Part shown: piece by piece, positions 25,477-34,696 of the stretch
How the letters are laid out: each line of letters begins with the position of its first letter
How positions within the stretch are numbered: position 1 is the first letter of the stretch
Assembly (NCBI RefSeq): GCF_010726955.1
Contig: NZ_AP022603.1
Location: 3,286,001 to 3,350,000 of the forward strand
Source of the DNA: Mycolicibacterium fallax
GTDB lineage: Bacteria > Actinomycetota > Actinomycetes > Mycobacteriales > Mycobacteriaceae
DNA: 64,000 bases
Direction of reading: 5' to 3'
Made by a program: the position numbers and the translations under genes
The notes under the pieces: model-generated
Databases searched by the model: none
Seen by the model: only the letters and a program-made list of their open reading frames with translations
Told to the model about the DNA's origin: nothing

Positions 25477-27885
25477 ATGGGGCAGCGTCGGCGGAAGCGC
25501 GGCAAGGCGGCATTGGTGGGCGGCGCGGCACTCGCGGCGGCCGTCAGCATGGGGATCGCGCCGACGGCGCAGGCCATCACCAGTCAGACGACGGTGGTCG
25601 GGGTGCCGGAGTGGCTGCAGTCGATCGTCGGGGACGGCGGCGGCGTCATCGCTCCGCCGGGCACCAGTGCCGAGGACGTCTACAACGTGCTCGCCACCCA
25701 GGACCCTGGCCCAATGGTGGGCTGGGGTGTTGCGCCCAACGGGGTGGAACTGAAGCCGGAGTGGGTGACCTGGGTGGACAGCATCATCAACTACGGGTTG
25801 GGGCGCTGCGTCGGCGGGTGCACGTCCCATGGGCAATGGGTTTCGCCAACCGGGGTGTTCAACGACAATCTGAAGCCGAAGATTCTGTCCGGTGAGATCG
25901 ATCTGCAGGAATTGCAGGGTCTGGAAATAACTGATGTCGGGACCATCACCGGTCTGATCAACAAGCTCGGCATGCGCGACTCGCTCTACCTGTATTCCCT
26001 CAGTGACGCACTCAGCGACGAAAACTGGTCGGAGGCAGGGGTTCTGGCGAGCGTGTTGAACTGGACTGCCTACATTCAGAACACGAACCTGATCGGGTTC
26101 GGCGACGGCAATCTTGTTGTGGCCGACGCCTACCGACAGTTTGTCCAGGCCGTCAAGGACGGTGATGTCCCGGTCGGTGCACCGCTCACCGAGGGCACCG
26201 AACTGACCATCGTGTCGGGCGGTGAACAGAAGGACAAGAAGCTCTCTGCTACCTGGAGTAACGGGTTCAGCCCGAAGATCACCTACCCGGACGCGCCGGG
26301 CGTGGAGTTCACCACCAACGATGGCGGCGTCGTCGACATCACCGCCGTCGTGCTGGCAATGCTGCGCAATCCGGGCCGGGGCAACGGTGGCCTGTACACC
26401 CGGTTCAGGCCGCTCTACGAAGCGCTCAATGGCGTCGACCCGCTGTCTCCGGAGCGCGAGAACGTACTGCCGGATGGGGTTACCGAAGCGGATCTGTTCA
26501 ACCTGGTGGCGCCGGAACTGAAGGACCTCGACCTGTCGGAGGTCGACAATGTCGGCGAACTGATGACGGTGCTCAACTCGGTCAACCTCGGCGCCACCGA
26601 TCTGGATGTTGACTCGATGCTGTCGAACCCCGAGCAACTGGGCGAACTGCTGGATCTGCTGAACGCGGTCAACCACCAGAAGATGCTGGTGACCATCAAG
26701 GCGGACGCGACCTGGGCCTACGACTACATGTCCGATGCCCCGGTGACGGCCAACCCGATCGCCTGGGCGAACTCCGCGATGTCGGTGCTGTCGCTGCTGG
26801 ACCTGGCCGGGGTGACCGGCGACGGGGACATTTCGAAAACCGGCCTGACGATTTACCAGGTGCCCGAGGGCGAGCGTGACGCAGGCACCTACTACCTGAC
26901 CCTGACCCAGAATCAGTTGCCGCTGGTCGCTCCGCTGCGCCTGCCGGCCCAGCTGATCAGCAAGGCCACCGGCGAGCAGATCGGCACTCCGGTCGCCGAC
27001 ACCTTTGAGCCGTTGCTGAAGATCCTGACCAACATCGGTTACACCGACGTCATCACCCCGCAGCAGTTGGCCAACGGCGAGTTTGACCCGGCCAAGTACG
27101 ACGCCTACGACCGCAGCTATCTGGAGATGCACAACCCGGTGCTGTTTGGCACTCAGACGCTGGAGCTGCGCGAGATCGCGCAACTGCAGGGCGATCTGCT
27201 CTCCGCGGTTGGCCAGGGGCTGCACGACGGTTGGAACTCCTCGGTCCGTTCCACCGCCTACCGGCTGATGGACGCCCTCGGCGTGGAGCGCAGCGAGGAA
27301 CTCGACGAGGTGCTGGCGGCCCCGGCCGACGCCATCCGCAAGGTGGGCGCGGAGGCCGGGGCGACGGTCAGCGACGCGCTGGTCAAACTCCACGACGCGC
27401 TGCCGCAGGAGATCCAGGACGTCATCAAGACCGATACCCCCGAGGAGCAGGAGCGCCTGGGCGAGGTCTACAAGTTCGTCGGTGAGGGGCTCGTCCCGGT
27501 CAAGCAGGGCGTCGATCAACTCAACGCCGAGGTGACCGGGGGCCTGGCAGAGGCCGATGCCGGCCTGACCGGCGGGCGGCTGACCAAGGCGGTGAAGCAG
27601 CTGACCGCCAACCCGGTGGGCCCGGTGCTCGATGCCGCGACGGACCTGCAGAAGCGCGGGACCAAGCTGCAGAGCAGTCTGACCAAGGCGCAGAAGGATG
27701 CCGACGACGTCGTCGAGTCGGTGAAGTCCGGCAACCCGAAGGACATCGGCAACACGGTCAAGGCCAAGGTCGACAAGCGCGTCGACCGGGCCAAGAAGGA
27801 CCTGGACAACGGGGTCGCCAAGGTGAAGGAGACCGTGAAGAAGGTCAAGGACGCCGTCAAGAAGGTCACCAAGACCGGCGAATAG
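25477..27885 (+). CDS. Secreted PE-PPE-domain-like protein with lysine-rich C-terminal tail
   Basis: The 802-aa protein has a basic-hydrophobic Sec signal peptide ending PTAQA (cleavage near residue 33). Residues about 245-540 resemble the PE-PPE (serine-hydrolase-like) domain of mycobacterial surface proteins: VVLAMLRNPGRGNGGL, SDAPVTANPIAWANS, NQLPLVAPLRLPAQL and PVADTFEPLLKILTNIGYTDV. No GxSxG nucleophile is obvious, so it may be inactive. The C-terminal 150 residues are helical and end in repeated VKxTVKK units (KVKETVKKVKDAVKKV). Two neighbouring genes encode proteins with the same tail. A surface or lipid/glycan-binding role is inferred. It is followed by a strong terminator. Confidence 0.8.
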   Translation: MGQRRRKRGKAALVGGAALAAAVSMGIAPTAQAITSQTTVVGVPEWLQSIVGDGGGVIAPPGTSAEDVYNVLATQDPGPMVGWGVAPNGVELKPEWVTWVDSIINYGLGRCVGGCTSHGQWVSPTGVFNDNLKPKILSGEIDLQELQGLEITDVGTITGLINKLGMRDSLYLYSLSDALSDENWSEAGVLASVLNWTAYIQNTNLIGFGDGNLVVADAYRQFVQAVKDGDVPVGAPLTEGTELTIVSGGEQKDKKLSATWSNGFSPKITYPDAPGVEFTTNDGGVVDITAVVLAMLRNPGRGNGGLYTRFRPLYEALNGVDPLSPERENVLPDGVTEADLFNLVAPELKDLDLSEVDNVGELMTVLNSVNLGATDLDVDSMLSNPEQLGELLDLLNAVNHQKMLVTIKADATWAYDYMSDAPVTANPIAWANSAMSVLSLLDLAGVTGDGDISKTGLTIYQVPEGERDAGTYYLTLTQNQLPLVAPLRLPAQLISKATGEQIGTPVADTFEPLLKILTNIGYTDVITPQQLANGEFDPAKYDAYDRSYLEMHNPVLFGTQTLELREIAQLQGDLLSAVGQGLHDGWNSSVRSTAYRLMDALGVERSEELDEVLAAPADAIRKVGAEAGATVSDALVKLHDALPQEIQDVIKTDTPEEQERLGEVYKFVGEGLVPVKQGVDQLNAEVTGGLAEADAGLTGGRLTKAVKQLTANPVGPVLDAATDLQKRGTKLQSSLTKAQKDADDVVESVKSGNPKDIGNTVKAKVDKRVDRAKKDLDNGVAKVKETVKKVKDAVKKVTKTGE

Positions 27886-27918
27886 TCACTCGGAACGGTC
27901 GCGTTCCGTCCAGACCCA

Positions 27919-27952
27919 CGGTGGGGTCCCTGCTGAGGCAGGGGCCCCACCG
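27919..27952 (+). terminator. Rho-independent-like terminator hairpin
   Basis: CGGTGGGGTCCCTG pairs over 14 bp (one G-T wobble) with CAGGGGCCCCACCG across a 6-nt loop, 34 bp after the preceding stop codon, followed by TCGTTTGT. It is a strong stem typical of mycobacterial terminators with weak U-tracts. Confidence 0.85.
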
Positions 27953-28338
27953 TCGTTTGTGACGGCTGTTTCGGCCACGGCGCGATGCCGCCAACCTTCA
28001 GCAGAATCTCAGATGCTTGGTCGCACCGCGCTGCCACCAAGTATTTATTTGCGTGTGCTGGCTATCGTCGGCGTGCGGTGCTGTTGTGGGGCGCGACGTG
28101 CAGTCTCGGTTGTGGCTACTTGGCTGAATCCCCTGGTGGGGGCCGTGCGGCCCGCGTTGGGGGGCGGTTGTGCGGGCAGGCGCCCGCACCCGTGCCGCCG
28201 CGGCGGGGCGAACCCTAGGTGTTTGCTGACGCAACCACATGAACATAACCGCACCTATCGTGATGAAAGCCTGAGAGCGACCTGATAGATTTCGGTACAA
28301 GTTGTTATCTACGTCACGTCGCACAAGGAGCACGGCTC
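27953..28338. other. Intergenic region upstream of second secreted paralogue
   Basis: 386 bp without a gene. A GC-rich middle with GGTGGGGGC-type runs is followed by a more AT-rich promoter-like stretch at 28218-28320 (TGATAGATTTCGG, TTGTTATCTACG). AAGGAG lies 9 nt before the ATG at 28339. No repeats or RNA genes were recognised. Confidence 0.45.
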
Positions 28339-30687
28339 ATGTCACAGCCCACCCCCACCCCGCTGCTCAAGGCCAAGTCGCAGGCGATCCGCGCGGCGGC
28401 CGCCGCGACCGCGATTACTGCGGCCACCGCTCTTACGGTCGGATTGGTGGGCCCCACGGCCGTCAGCTACGTGTCCAGTGCCGGCCAGAGCGAGGTTTCG
28501 GTCACGCAACCGCGCACGGTCAGCGCCGATGTTCAGCTCGCCGCCATCGGCGACATGATCGGCATTTACGGTGTCGGCCCGGTTTTTCAGGCGCTGCGTA
28601 TGGCCGGGATGGGCAACCCGAGGTCCATCATCACCGGGGCGGTGAATCTGATCGGAAACGACGCACTCACCCAAGCGGCCGAGACGCTGCTCGATGCGCT
28701 GGAGGCGATTTCCCCGATTGATGCGCGCGTACCGGGCTTCGGACCGGCGGGTGTGTACGACGCGGTGAACGGGTTGGAATACAGCGCCGGGATATTCGGC
28801 GGTTTGGATGACATCGTTGAAATCCTTGAAGATTTGGAATGGATTCCGGGTTTGGGGGATGACATCGCCGCCGTGGCAAATAACCTTGCCACCGTGCTCA
28901 ACCAGCGTCGTGCCATCATTCTGGGGACCGGCCTCGGTGGCACTGACGCGGCGATTGCGCTGCGTCAAATGATCGCTGATGTCCAGTCCGACAGTGAACT
29001 GTGGGGTGACGATCACAACGGAGTGACCGGGGTAGTCGCCGTGTTGCTACGTAACCCGTCTCGGCCCGGGGGCGGCCTGATGGCGTTGGTTACCCCGATC
29101 AGTGATTTGGTGGGGCTGAACTTCAGCAACCCTGAGGCCGGTAGTTTTACAAACGAGGATGCAGAGTCCAATGATTCCGGCTTGGCGACCAAGGTTCTCA
29201 ACATCAGCATTACCGATATCGGGTGGAAATACGATCTGGTCTCCGACGCCCCGTCGTCAATGAATCCGCTGGCTTGGGCGAATTCCGTTGCCGGCGTCGT
29301 GATGCCGACGTACCTGTTGCCGGCCGACTTGTCCACGGCCGGGGGTGCGATCGGCGACATGATTTACCCCGGCGTGGTGAATGCACTGATGGATGCGGCG
29401 CAGGTGACCCTGGATCCGACCGGTGGGCAGGGTAGCTCGCTGCTTCTGCAGGGGACGGAGCTTGAGGTGGTGGGTGACGCGGTGGACGGAGTGCTCGGCG
29501 ATGTGCTCGGCGCCATTGGCGACTCGGTCGGCCTCGAGATTGACTTCCCGTTCGCCGGTGACGCCACCTATATCACCTACGACTCCGGAAACCTTCCGCT
29601 GTTGGAACCGTTCCACGTTCTGCCGCGCCTGCTCGGCTACACGGGTGCAACCGTCTCCACTCCGATCGTGGACTCGTTCGAGAACGTCCTCACCCAGATG
29701 GTGGACGCCGGATACAAAGACGTCAAGGTCACCGACGTCGACGGTGACGGAGTTCTCGAATTTGCGCGCACCACAGCTGGAATCGCCGCGGGTGCTGCGG
29801 AACAGACCGACCTCTTCCTCTTGCCGGACTACCTCAACTGGGCGCAACGGTTCGAGATTCCGCAAACAGTGTTCGATTCCACGATCTCGGGCATTCAGGA
29901 CAGCCTGCTCAACCCGGCGGCCTACAAGTACAACCTGTGGGGCTGGAACGCGGGCGAGTTCATCAACGACAATGAACTTCTGCTCAGTGTCTCCGAAGCG
30001 GTCAACAACGGCATTGATGCGGTGAAGGGGCCGATCAATCAGCTGATCAATAGCGGCCAAGAAGCTCTGGGTCCTGTGGCCGAGACCTTGGACACGGCAT
30101 CCGGTCAGGTCAACGGTCTCCTGCTGGCAGCCCGGGGTGTCGTCGGCGGCAAGGTTGATGTGAGTCCGTACCTGTGGGATGCGAACCGCAAGGTTAACGA
30201 TCTCACCAGCGGACTGGATGACGGTGGGATCCCGGGTGTGGTGACGCGGGCCTTCGAGAGCCTGACCGGTGGTTTGGCCGGCTCTCAGACGCAGCAACTC
30301 CGCGTCGCCTCCGATCCGGAGCCGTCGTCCGCGAAGGATGCGCTCGCAGCCCTTGGCGGGAAAACACTGCTTAGCGACAGCAAGTTGTCAAACGATGCGA
30401 AAGAGGTCGCGGCGGCACTAAAGGATCCGAGTGCGGCGCTCAAGGGTGTCGGTGACGGAGCCCGAATCAAGGAATCCCTCGGGAAGGTCAAGGGCAACCT
30501 GGCCGCCGAGAAGACCCGCGCCGACCGGCTCGTCGGCGCGGTGAAGTCGGGCAAGCCCGAGAACGTCGTCAAGACCGTGACGGGGAACGCCAAGGAACGC
30601 GTTACTCAGGTGGCGAAGGATCTGAACGACGGGGCCAAGAAGGTCGAGAAGACCGTGAAGAAGGTCACCGGGCAGGACGCGGCCTGA
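28339..30687 (+). CDS. Secreted PE-PPE-domain-like protein with lysine-rich tail (paralogue 2)
   Basis: The 782-aa protein has a hydrophobic N-terminal segment (residues 17-38) consistent with Sec export. Residues about 180-480 resemble the PE-PPE domain: AIILGTGLGGTDAA (a possible nucleophile-elbow region without a clear GxSxG), VVAVLLRNPSRPGGGL, YDLVSDAPSSMNPLAWANS, YDSGNLPLLEPFHVLPRLLGY and PIVDSFENVLTQMVDAGYKDV. The last 100 residues are helical and end GAKKVEKTVKKVTGQ, closely matching the tails of the proteins at 25477 and 31612. Terminators on both sides make it a monocistronic unit. Function unknown; surface attachment is inferred. Confidence 0.8.
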   Translation: MSQPTPTPLLKAKSQAIRAAAAATAITAATALTVGLVGPTAVSYVSSAGQSEVSVTQPRTVSADVQLAAIGDMIGIYGVGPVFQALRMAGMGNPRSIITGAVNLIGNDALTQAAETLLDALEAISPIDARVPGFGPAGVYDAVNGLEYSAGIFGGLDDIVEILEDLEWIPGLGDDIAAVANNLATVLNQRRAIILGTGLGGTDAAIALRQMIADVQSDSELWGDDHNGVTGVVAVLLRNPSRPGGGLMALVTPISDLVGLNFSNPEAGSFTNEDAESNDSGLATKVLNISITDIGWKYDLVSDAPSSMNPLAWANSVAGVVMPTYLLPADLSTAGGAIGDMIYPGVVNALMDAAQVTLDPTGGQGSSLLLQGTELEVVGDAVDGVLGDVLGAIGDSVGLEIDFPFAGDATYITYDSGNLPLLEPFHVLPRLLGYTGATVSTPIVDSFENVLTQMVDAGYKDVKVTDVDGDGVLEFARTTAGIAAGAAEQTDLFLLPDYLNWAQRFEIPQTVFDSTISGIQDSLLNPAAYKYNLWGWNAGEFINDNELLLSVSEAVNNGIDAVKGPINQLINSGQEALGPVAETLDTASGQVNGLLLAARGVVGGKVDVSPYLWDANRKVNDLTSGLDDGGIPGVVTRAFESLTGGLAGSQTQQLRVASDPEPSSAKDALAALGGKTLLSDSKLSNDAKEVAAALKDPSAALKGVGDGARIKESLGKVKGNLAAEKTRADRLVGAVKSGKPENVVKTVTGNAKERVTQVAKDLNDGAKKVEKTVKKVTGQDAA

Positions 30688-30699
30688 CCAACCCAGCCA

Positions 30700-30740
30700 A
30701 GCTCAAGTGCCCTCGCCGAAATGGCGGGGGCACTTGGGCT
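30700..30740. terminator. Bidirectional terminator hairpin
   Basis: AGCTCAAGTGCCCTCGCC pairs with GGCGGGGGCACTTGGGCT through a 5-nt loop (GAAAT), between the convergent secreted-protein and CMD genes. Outer bases AACCCAGCCA/TGGCTGGTT extend the stem further. Confidence 0.85.
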
Positions 30741-30752
30741 TTCGATGGCTGG

Positions 30753-31130
30753 TTAGCGCTCGAACGCCTTGATCGCGGCGTCCTTGGCGGTGTTGGCCGC
30801 CGGGAAGCCGGCGTAGCCGGTGGAGTGGTAGACCACCTCGGCGAGTTCATCCTTGGTCAGCCCGTTGCGCAGCGCGATCGCAAAGTGCGACTCCAGTTCG
30901 TTCTCGGCGCCGAGCGCGATCAGGATGCCCAGGGTCACCAGCGAGCGGTCCCGTCGTGACAGGCCGTCCCGACTCCACAGCCGGCCGAAGATCGACTCCA
31001 CCCCGATGTCCATCAGCTCGGGGGCGAAGTCGGACTTGGCGGCGAAGTCGACGTCGGCGTCGTCGTCGGGCAGCAGGCCCGGCAGCATCTCGCGGAACAC
31101 TGCGAGGCCCTGGGCGCGGAAGTTAGACAT
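30753..31130 (-). CDS. Carboxymuconolactone decarboxylase family protein
   Basis: The 125-aa protein has the CMD fold pattern RLWSRDGLSRRDRSLVTLGILIALG followed by ELESHFAIALRNGLTKDELAEVVYHSTGYAGFP. It has no CxxC, so it belongs with the PcaC-like decarboxylase branch rather than AhpD peroxidases; PcaC acts on 4-carboxymuconolactone in protocatechuate breakdown. No other catabolic genes are nearby, so the substrate is unknown. ATG 31130 begins the conserved N-terminus; an upstream GTG-type start is possible. Confidence 0.87.
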   Translation of the reverse strand: MSNFRAQGLAVFREMLPGLLPDDDADVDFAAKSDFAPELMDIGVESIFGRLWSRDGLSRRDRSLVTLGILIALGAENELESHFAIALRNGLTKDELAEVVYHSTGYAGFPAANTAKDAAIKAFER

Positions 31131-31611
31131 GCTCAGTATTCTGCCACGGCACATTCGCCGGCTGGTCGGGCCGGTTGGCGTCGGCGGCGGCCACCGTTGA
31201 GCGAAACCCGGGGCAGGCGCCGCCCGGCACAGCTAAAACTCAGGAGATTCACCCACTTTGTGGCCGGCGTGGGTGGGGCTCGCGGGTTGCCCGGATGCCG
31301 GTGAACGGCCTGCGGACATTGCCCGCGCATCTCTGCTCCCGCGGCTCGGGGCGCCGATGTGCCGCCAAGGAGGCTGGTCAAGCCACGTGAGCTGGGTGGA
31401 TGGGACATGCTGCCCGGCGTCCCCGGCTACCGGATCGCCGGGCCGCCAGCCGGGGCGCCCGAATTCTGGCCGATTCCTGGCGAAAGTCGCTGCTCAGAAG
31501 GGGCGGCGCTCTTGCGTACGACAATAGCTCGACTTACGTCGCAATATCTCAGGAAAAGTTCAGTTAGCGTGCCTCGGGGAGTCAATCAAGGATCAATCCG
31601 AGGGGGAAACA
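31131..31611. other. Intergenic region between CMD gene and third secreted protein
   Basis: 481 bp with no credible gene. It must contain divergent promoters. Notable are GGCGAAAGTCGCTGC at 31479-31493 (similar to 25408-25422 before paralogue 1), and AT-richer DNA at 31510-31570 near the likely promoter. GAGGGGG is 6 nt before the ATG at 31612. Confidence 0.45.
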
Positions 31612-32838
31612 ATGAGGACCAACGCGCGACCACTCGCCACCGCCGGTGTGGCCATCGTGGGGGCCGGCCTGCTTGCCGTGACACCGATCACCGCGACCAA
31701 CGGCGACACCATGGCGCTGCGGGCCAGTGACCAGTCCGTTGCACTGACCGCCGCGTTCAGCCCGACCGCGTCGCCGGAATCGCTGCTGTCGGTGACGGCC
31801 GGACGCCTGCTGGAGCAGATCCGCCAGGCGCCGCTGGTGCCGGCCGTGATGGTGCTCGCTGCCGTCGGCGGCGACACCCAGCGGCTGTACTCGCAGACCC
31901 GGCAGGTCATCGACATGCCGCTGTACGTCCTGGATCCGACGTTCGAGGCCGTCGCCAATGGCCTGCCGGCCGGGATCGGCGGGGGCACCGACCACGACAC
32001 GTCGACGACCGCGGGCGACGGCGAGATCATGAAGTTCCGCAACCAGGTCCAGGCCGCGCAGACCGAACTCCGCAACGGGATTGCGGACAGCCTGGGCGTG
32101 GTCCCCGACGGCACGCTTGGCGATACGAACTACGCCTGGACCGCATCGAACCTGCTGCTCAAGTCGAGCATCGACAGCGCCAGCCTGGCCGTTCAGATCC
32201 CGATGGCGCTGGTGAAGCTCACCGAGGCCGTCGTGTCCGGGGAGAGCGCGGAGAACGTGTACAAGATCGCCCGCGACATCGTCGACGGGCCGCAGTGGGC
32301 GATCGACTCCGGCATCGACGGTGTCGCGACGATCCTGCCGGAGTCGCTCGGCGGGGGCACCGACTACATCCGGGGCGTCGAAACGTCCCAGGACGGTGCG
32401 CTGCTGAAGTTCCGGAACAAGGAGATGCTGGGCCTGCGCAACCAGGTCCGGGTGGGTGTCGCCGGTCTCGTCGGCGCCGACACCGTGGATAAGAACGGCA
32501 TCCTGCCGGGTGAATCCGGCTACACCCCGTCCGTCACGACGACGTCGCTCAGGACCGCGGACACCGACTCGGGCACGGACCTGCGGGCGCAGCTGTCCAA
32601 GCAGACCGAGAAGCTCCTCACCGGCGAGAACAGCAGCGTGAAGAAGCGCGTCAACGAGGTCAAGGGCATCGCCAAGGACGTCGGCAGCCTCAAGCTGGAC
32701 TCGGCGGGCAAGAAGGCCGGCGAGGCGGTGATGGCCCGCGTCAAGCAGGCCGGGCAGGACCTGGAGAACGGCGTCAAGAAGGTTCGGGAGACGGTGAAAA
32801 AGACCTTCTCCAAGAAGGACTCCGGCGACCAGTCGTAG
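31612..32838 (+). CDS. Secreted protein with internal duplication and lysine-rich tail (paralogue 3)
   Basis: The 408-aa protein has an N-terminal signal sequence (hydrophobic 10-28). Two similar blocks are seen: residues about 100-160 (IDMPLYVLDPTFEAVANGLP, GGGTDHD, then KFRNQ) and about 225-285 (VDGPQWAIDSGIDGVATILP, GGGTDYI, then KFRNK). No PE-PPE domain is seen. The C-terminal 90 residues are helical and basic, ending NGVKKVRETVKKTFSKKD, homologous to the tails of the two larger proteins upstream. I do not recognise a function; export and tail-mediated surface binding are inferences. It is monocistronic, with a terminator right after it. Confidence 0.78.
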   Translation: MRTNARPLATAGVAIVGAGLLAVTPITATNGDTMALRASDQSVALTAAFSPTASPESLLSVTAGRLLEQIRQAPLVPAVMVLAAVGGDTQRLYSQTRQVIDMPLYVLDPTFEAVANGLPAGIGGGTDHDTSTTAGDGEIMKFRNQVQAAQTELRNGIADSLGVVPDGTLGDTNYAWTASNLLLKSSIDSASLAVQIPMALVKLTEAVVSGESAENVYKIARDIVDGPQWAIDSGIDGVATILPESLGGGTDYIRGVETSQDGALLKFRNKEMLGLRNQVRVGVAGLVGADTVDKNGILPGESGYTPSVTTTSLRTADTDSGTDLRAQLSKQTEKLLTGENSSVKKRVNEVKGIAKDVGSLKLDSAGKKAGEAVMARVKQAGQDLENGVKKVRETVKKTFSKKDSGDQS

Positions 32839-32851
32839 CCGAGACGACGGG

Positions 32852-32883
32852 AGCGGGGCGGTGCCGACGGGCATCGCCCCGCT
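32852..32883 (+). terminator. Terminator hairpin
   Basis: AGCGGGGCGGTGCC pairs over 14 bp (one wobble) with GGCATCGCCCCGCT across a 4-nt loop, 13 bp after the stop codon of the third secreted protein gene and before the convergent membrane-protein gene. Confidence 0.85.
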
Positions 32884-32916
32884 GCTGCGTTCGGCGGTCC
32901 CGGCCGGTGGGTACCG

Positions 32917-34665
32917 CTACAGCGGCGCCAGGTAGCCCAGCGGCCCCGAGGCCAGGCACACCGCCAGCGCGGCGGTGTTGGCCCGCACGGTGATCGCCTG
33001 CCCGGCCCCCGGCAGCCGGACGAACACTCGGTTCAGGCCCGGATGCACCGGCACCTTCACCTCGGTGCCCTCCTCGAGCGACATCAGCAGCGAACCCTCG
33101 GAGTTGGCCAGGTAGTTGATCTCGGTGGTCCAGTCCGACGGCAGCAGCGGGCCGTCCAGCGGCATGCGCACCGGCGCCTCGGTCTGCACCAGGTAGCCGC
33201 ACTCGGGCACCGGGCCGGGCAACAGCGTCCGCACCCAGGTCACCTTCGCCTCCAGCAGCCGGCCGGCGGAGTCGAACATCCGCAATTTCGTTGTGGCCGG
33301 GGCGAACTCGGGGCGCTGCGGCAGCAGCGCGAACAGGTGACTGGCCAGGTTCTCCGGGTACTGCATGCGCTGCAGGATCATCGGGTCGACCTCCTGATCC
33401 AGCAGCGGGGCATCGGAGTCGGCGCGCGCGGCGGCCAGCGTCGACCGGGCGTTCTGCAGATACCCGCGGGTCGGGTTGTCGCGCCAGCTGGTCAGGAACG
33501 TCGCCGTCGAATACAGGCTCGAGGCCAGGAACGCCGCCAGCACCCCGGCCACCGCCAGGGTGCGGGCCGGCGAGGCGTCCAGTCGGTGCGCCGACGGCCG
33601 GTTCGGGGCGCAGAACCCGACCGCGGCCAGCAGCGCCAGCACCATCACCAGGTCCGGGAAATACCGCAGCGTCTGCGCCAACTCCAGGGCGGTGAACTGC
33701 GAGGACCGCATCAGATAGATCGGGATCTGACACGCCACCGAATAGCCCAGCGCCACCAGCCACACCGGCGCCAGTCGCTGCTTGCGGGCCAGCGACACCG
33801 CCACCGCCGCTGTCAGCGCCACCCAGCCGAGCACCATCACCGCCGTCGGCGGCACCCCCCACGGCGAGGCCGGCGCCCAGCGCTGCCAATCCCACGGCCC
33901 GCCCACCAGGCCGGGCACGATGCCGTGGGTGAACGAGCGCTGCAGCAGCCGCCACGTCATCGGCAGGTCGGTGCTCCACCGGCCCTGATCGACCACCGAA
34001 ATGTACAGCCCGATCCACCCCGCGGTGATCGCCAGCAACGTGACCCACAACGCCCGGCCGCGGCGCCACACGCTCTGCGCCGCCGGCCACAGACCGCCGC
34101 CGGACCGCACATAGGTCAGCAGCGTGGCCACCGCGAACGCCACGAACGGGATCACCGCCGACTTCTCGAAGAACAGCAGGCCGCCCAGAAATACCAGCGC
34201 CCCGCCGATCGCGTGCCGACGATTCCCGGTGCGCACCAACAGGATCGCCTCCGCGCATACCCAGGCCAGCGCGGCCTGCAGCGGCAGCGCATTCAGCCCC
34301 GCGGCCCACCACGCGAACGACGGAACCCCCAGCGGGGTGAACAGCGCGAACGTCAACGGCACCAGCAGCACCGGCCGCCAGCCCAGGATCACCCACAGCG
34401 CCCGCAGCAACGCCAGCGACGCCAGCAACTGCAGCAGCACCAGGCTCAACGCCGGGCCGGCCCACACCAGCGGCGCCGCCCGGGTGATCAGCCCGCCGAG
34501 CAGGAACGCCCCGGGCATCACGTGCCCGTCGTGATCGTCGAACAGGTAGCCCGCCGACAGCAGCGGCTGGGTGCCGGCCCGGCCGACCAGCACCAGGTCG
34601 TCCCAGTAGAAGTAGCCGCCGAAGGCCAGCACGGCGCGCACCGACAGCTGCACCGCGATCAGCAC
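32917..34665 (-). CDS. Rv3635-like integral membrane protein
   Basis: The 582-aa protein has about ten to twelve hydrophobic segments up to residue 390 followed by a roughly 190-aa extracytoplasmic domain. An early YFYWDDLVLVGRAG motif in the first loop places acidic residues where GT-C glycosyltransferases carry catalytic Asp residues, so a polyprenyl-phosphate-sugar-dependent transferase is possible. It matches M. tuberculosis Rv3635 in length and position next to galE1. GTG 34665 is used. It lies 31 bp after a GalE gene on the same strand, suggesting joint function in envelope sugar metabolism. Confidence 0.8.
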   Translation of the reverse strand: MLIAVQLSVRAVLAFGGYFYWDDLVLVGRAGTQPLLSAGYLFDDHDGHVMPGAFLLGGLITRAAPLVWAGPALSLVLLQLLASLALLRALWVILGWRPVLLVPLTFALFTPLGVPSFAWWAAGLNALPLQAALAWVCAEAILLVRTGNRRHAIGGALVFLGGLLFFEKSAVIPFVAFAVATLLTYVRSGGGLWPAAQSVWRRGRALWVTLLAITAGWIGLYISVVDQGRWSTDLPMTWRLLQRSFTHGIVPGLVGGPWDWQRWAPASPWGVPPTAVMVLGWVALTAAVAVSLARKQRLAPVWLVALGYSVACQIPIYLMRSSQFTALELAQTLRYFPDLVMVLALLAAVGFCAPNRPSAHRLDASPARTLAVAGVLAAFLASSLYSTATFLTSWRDNPTRGYLQNARSTLAAARADSDAPLLDQEVDPMILQRMQYPENLASHLFALLPQRPEFAPATTKLRMFDSAGRLLEAKVTWVRTLLPGPVPECGYLVQTEAPVRMPLDGPLLPSDWTTEINYLANSEGSLLMSLEEGTEVKVPVHPGLNRVFVRLPGAGQAITVRANTAALAVCLASGPLGYLAPL

Positions 34666-34696
34666 GGCGGCGGCCAGCGCGACCCGGTTCAGATTG

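Noticed and set aside
32774..34465. Long reading frames overlapping the Rv3635-like gene in another frame
   Set aside because: They are Gly/Ala/Arg-rich shadows of a high-GC gene; the frame with transmembrane segments is the convincing one.
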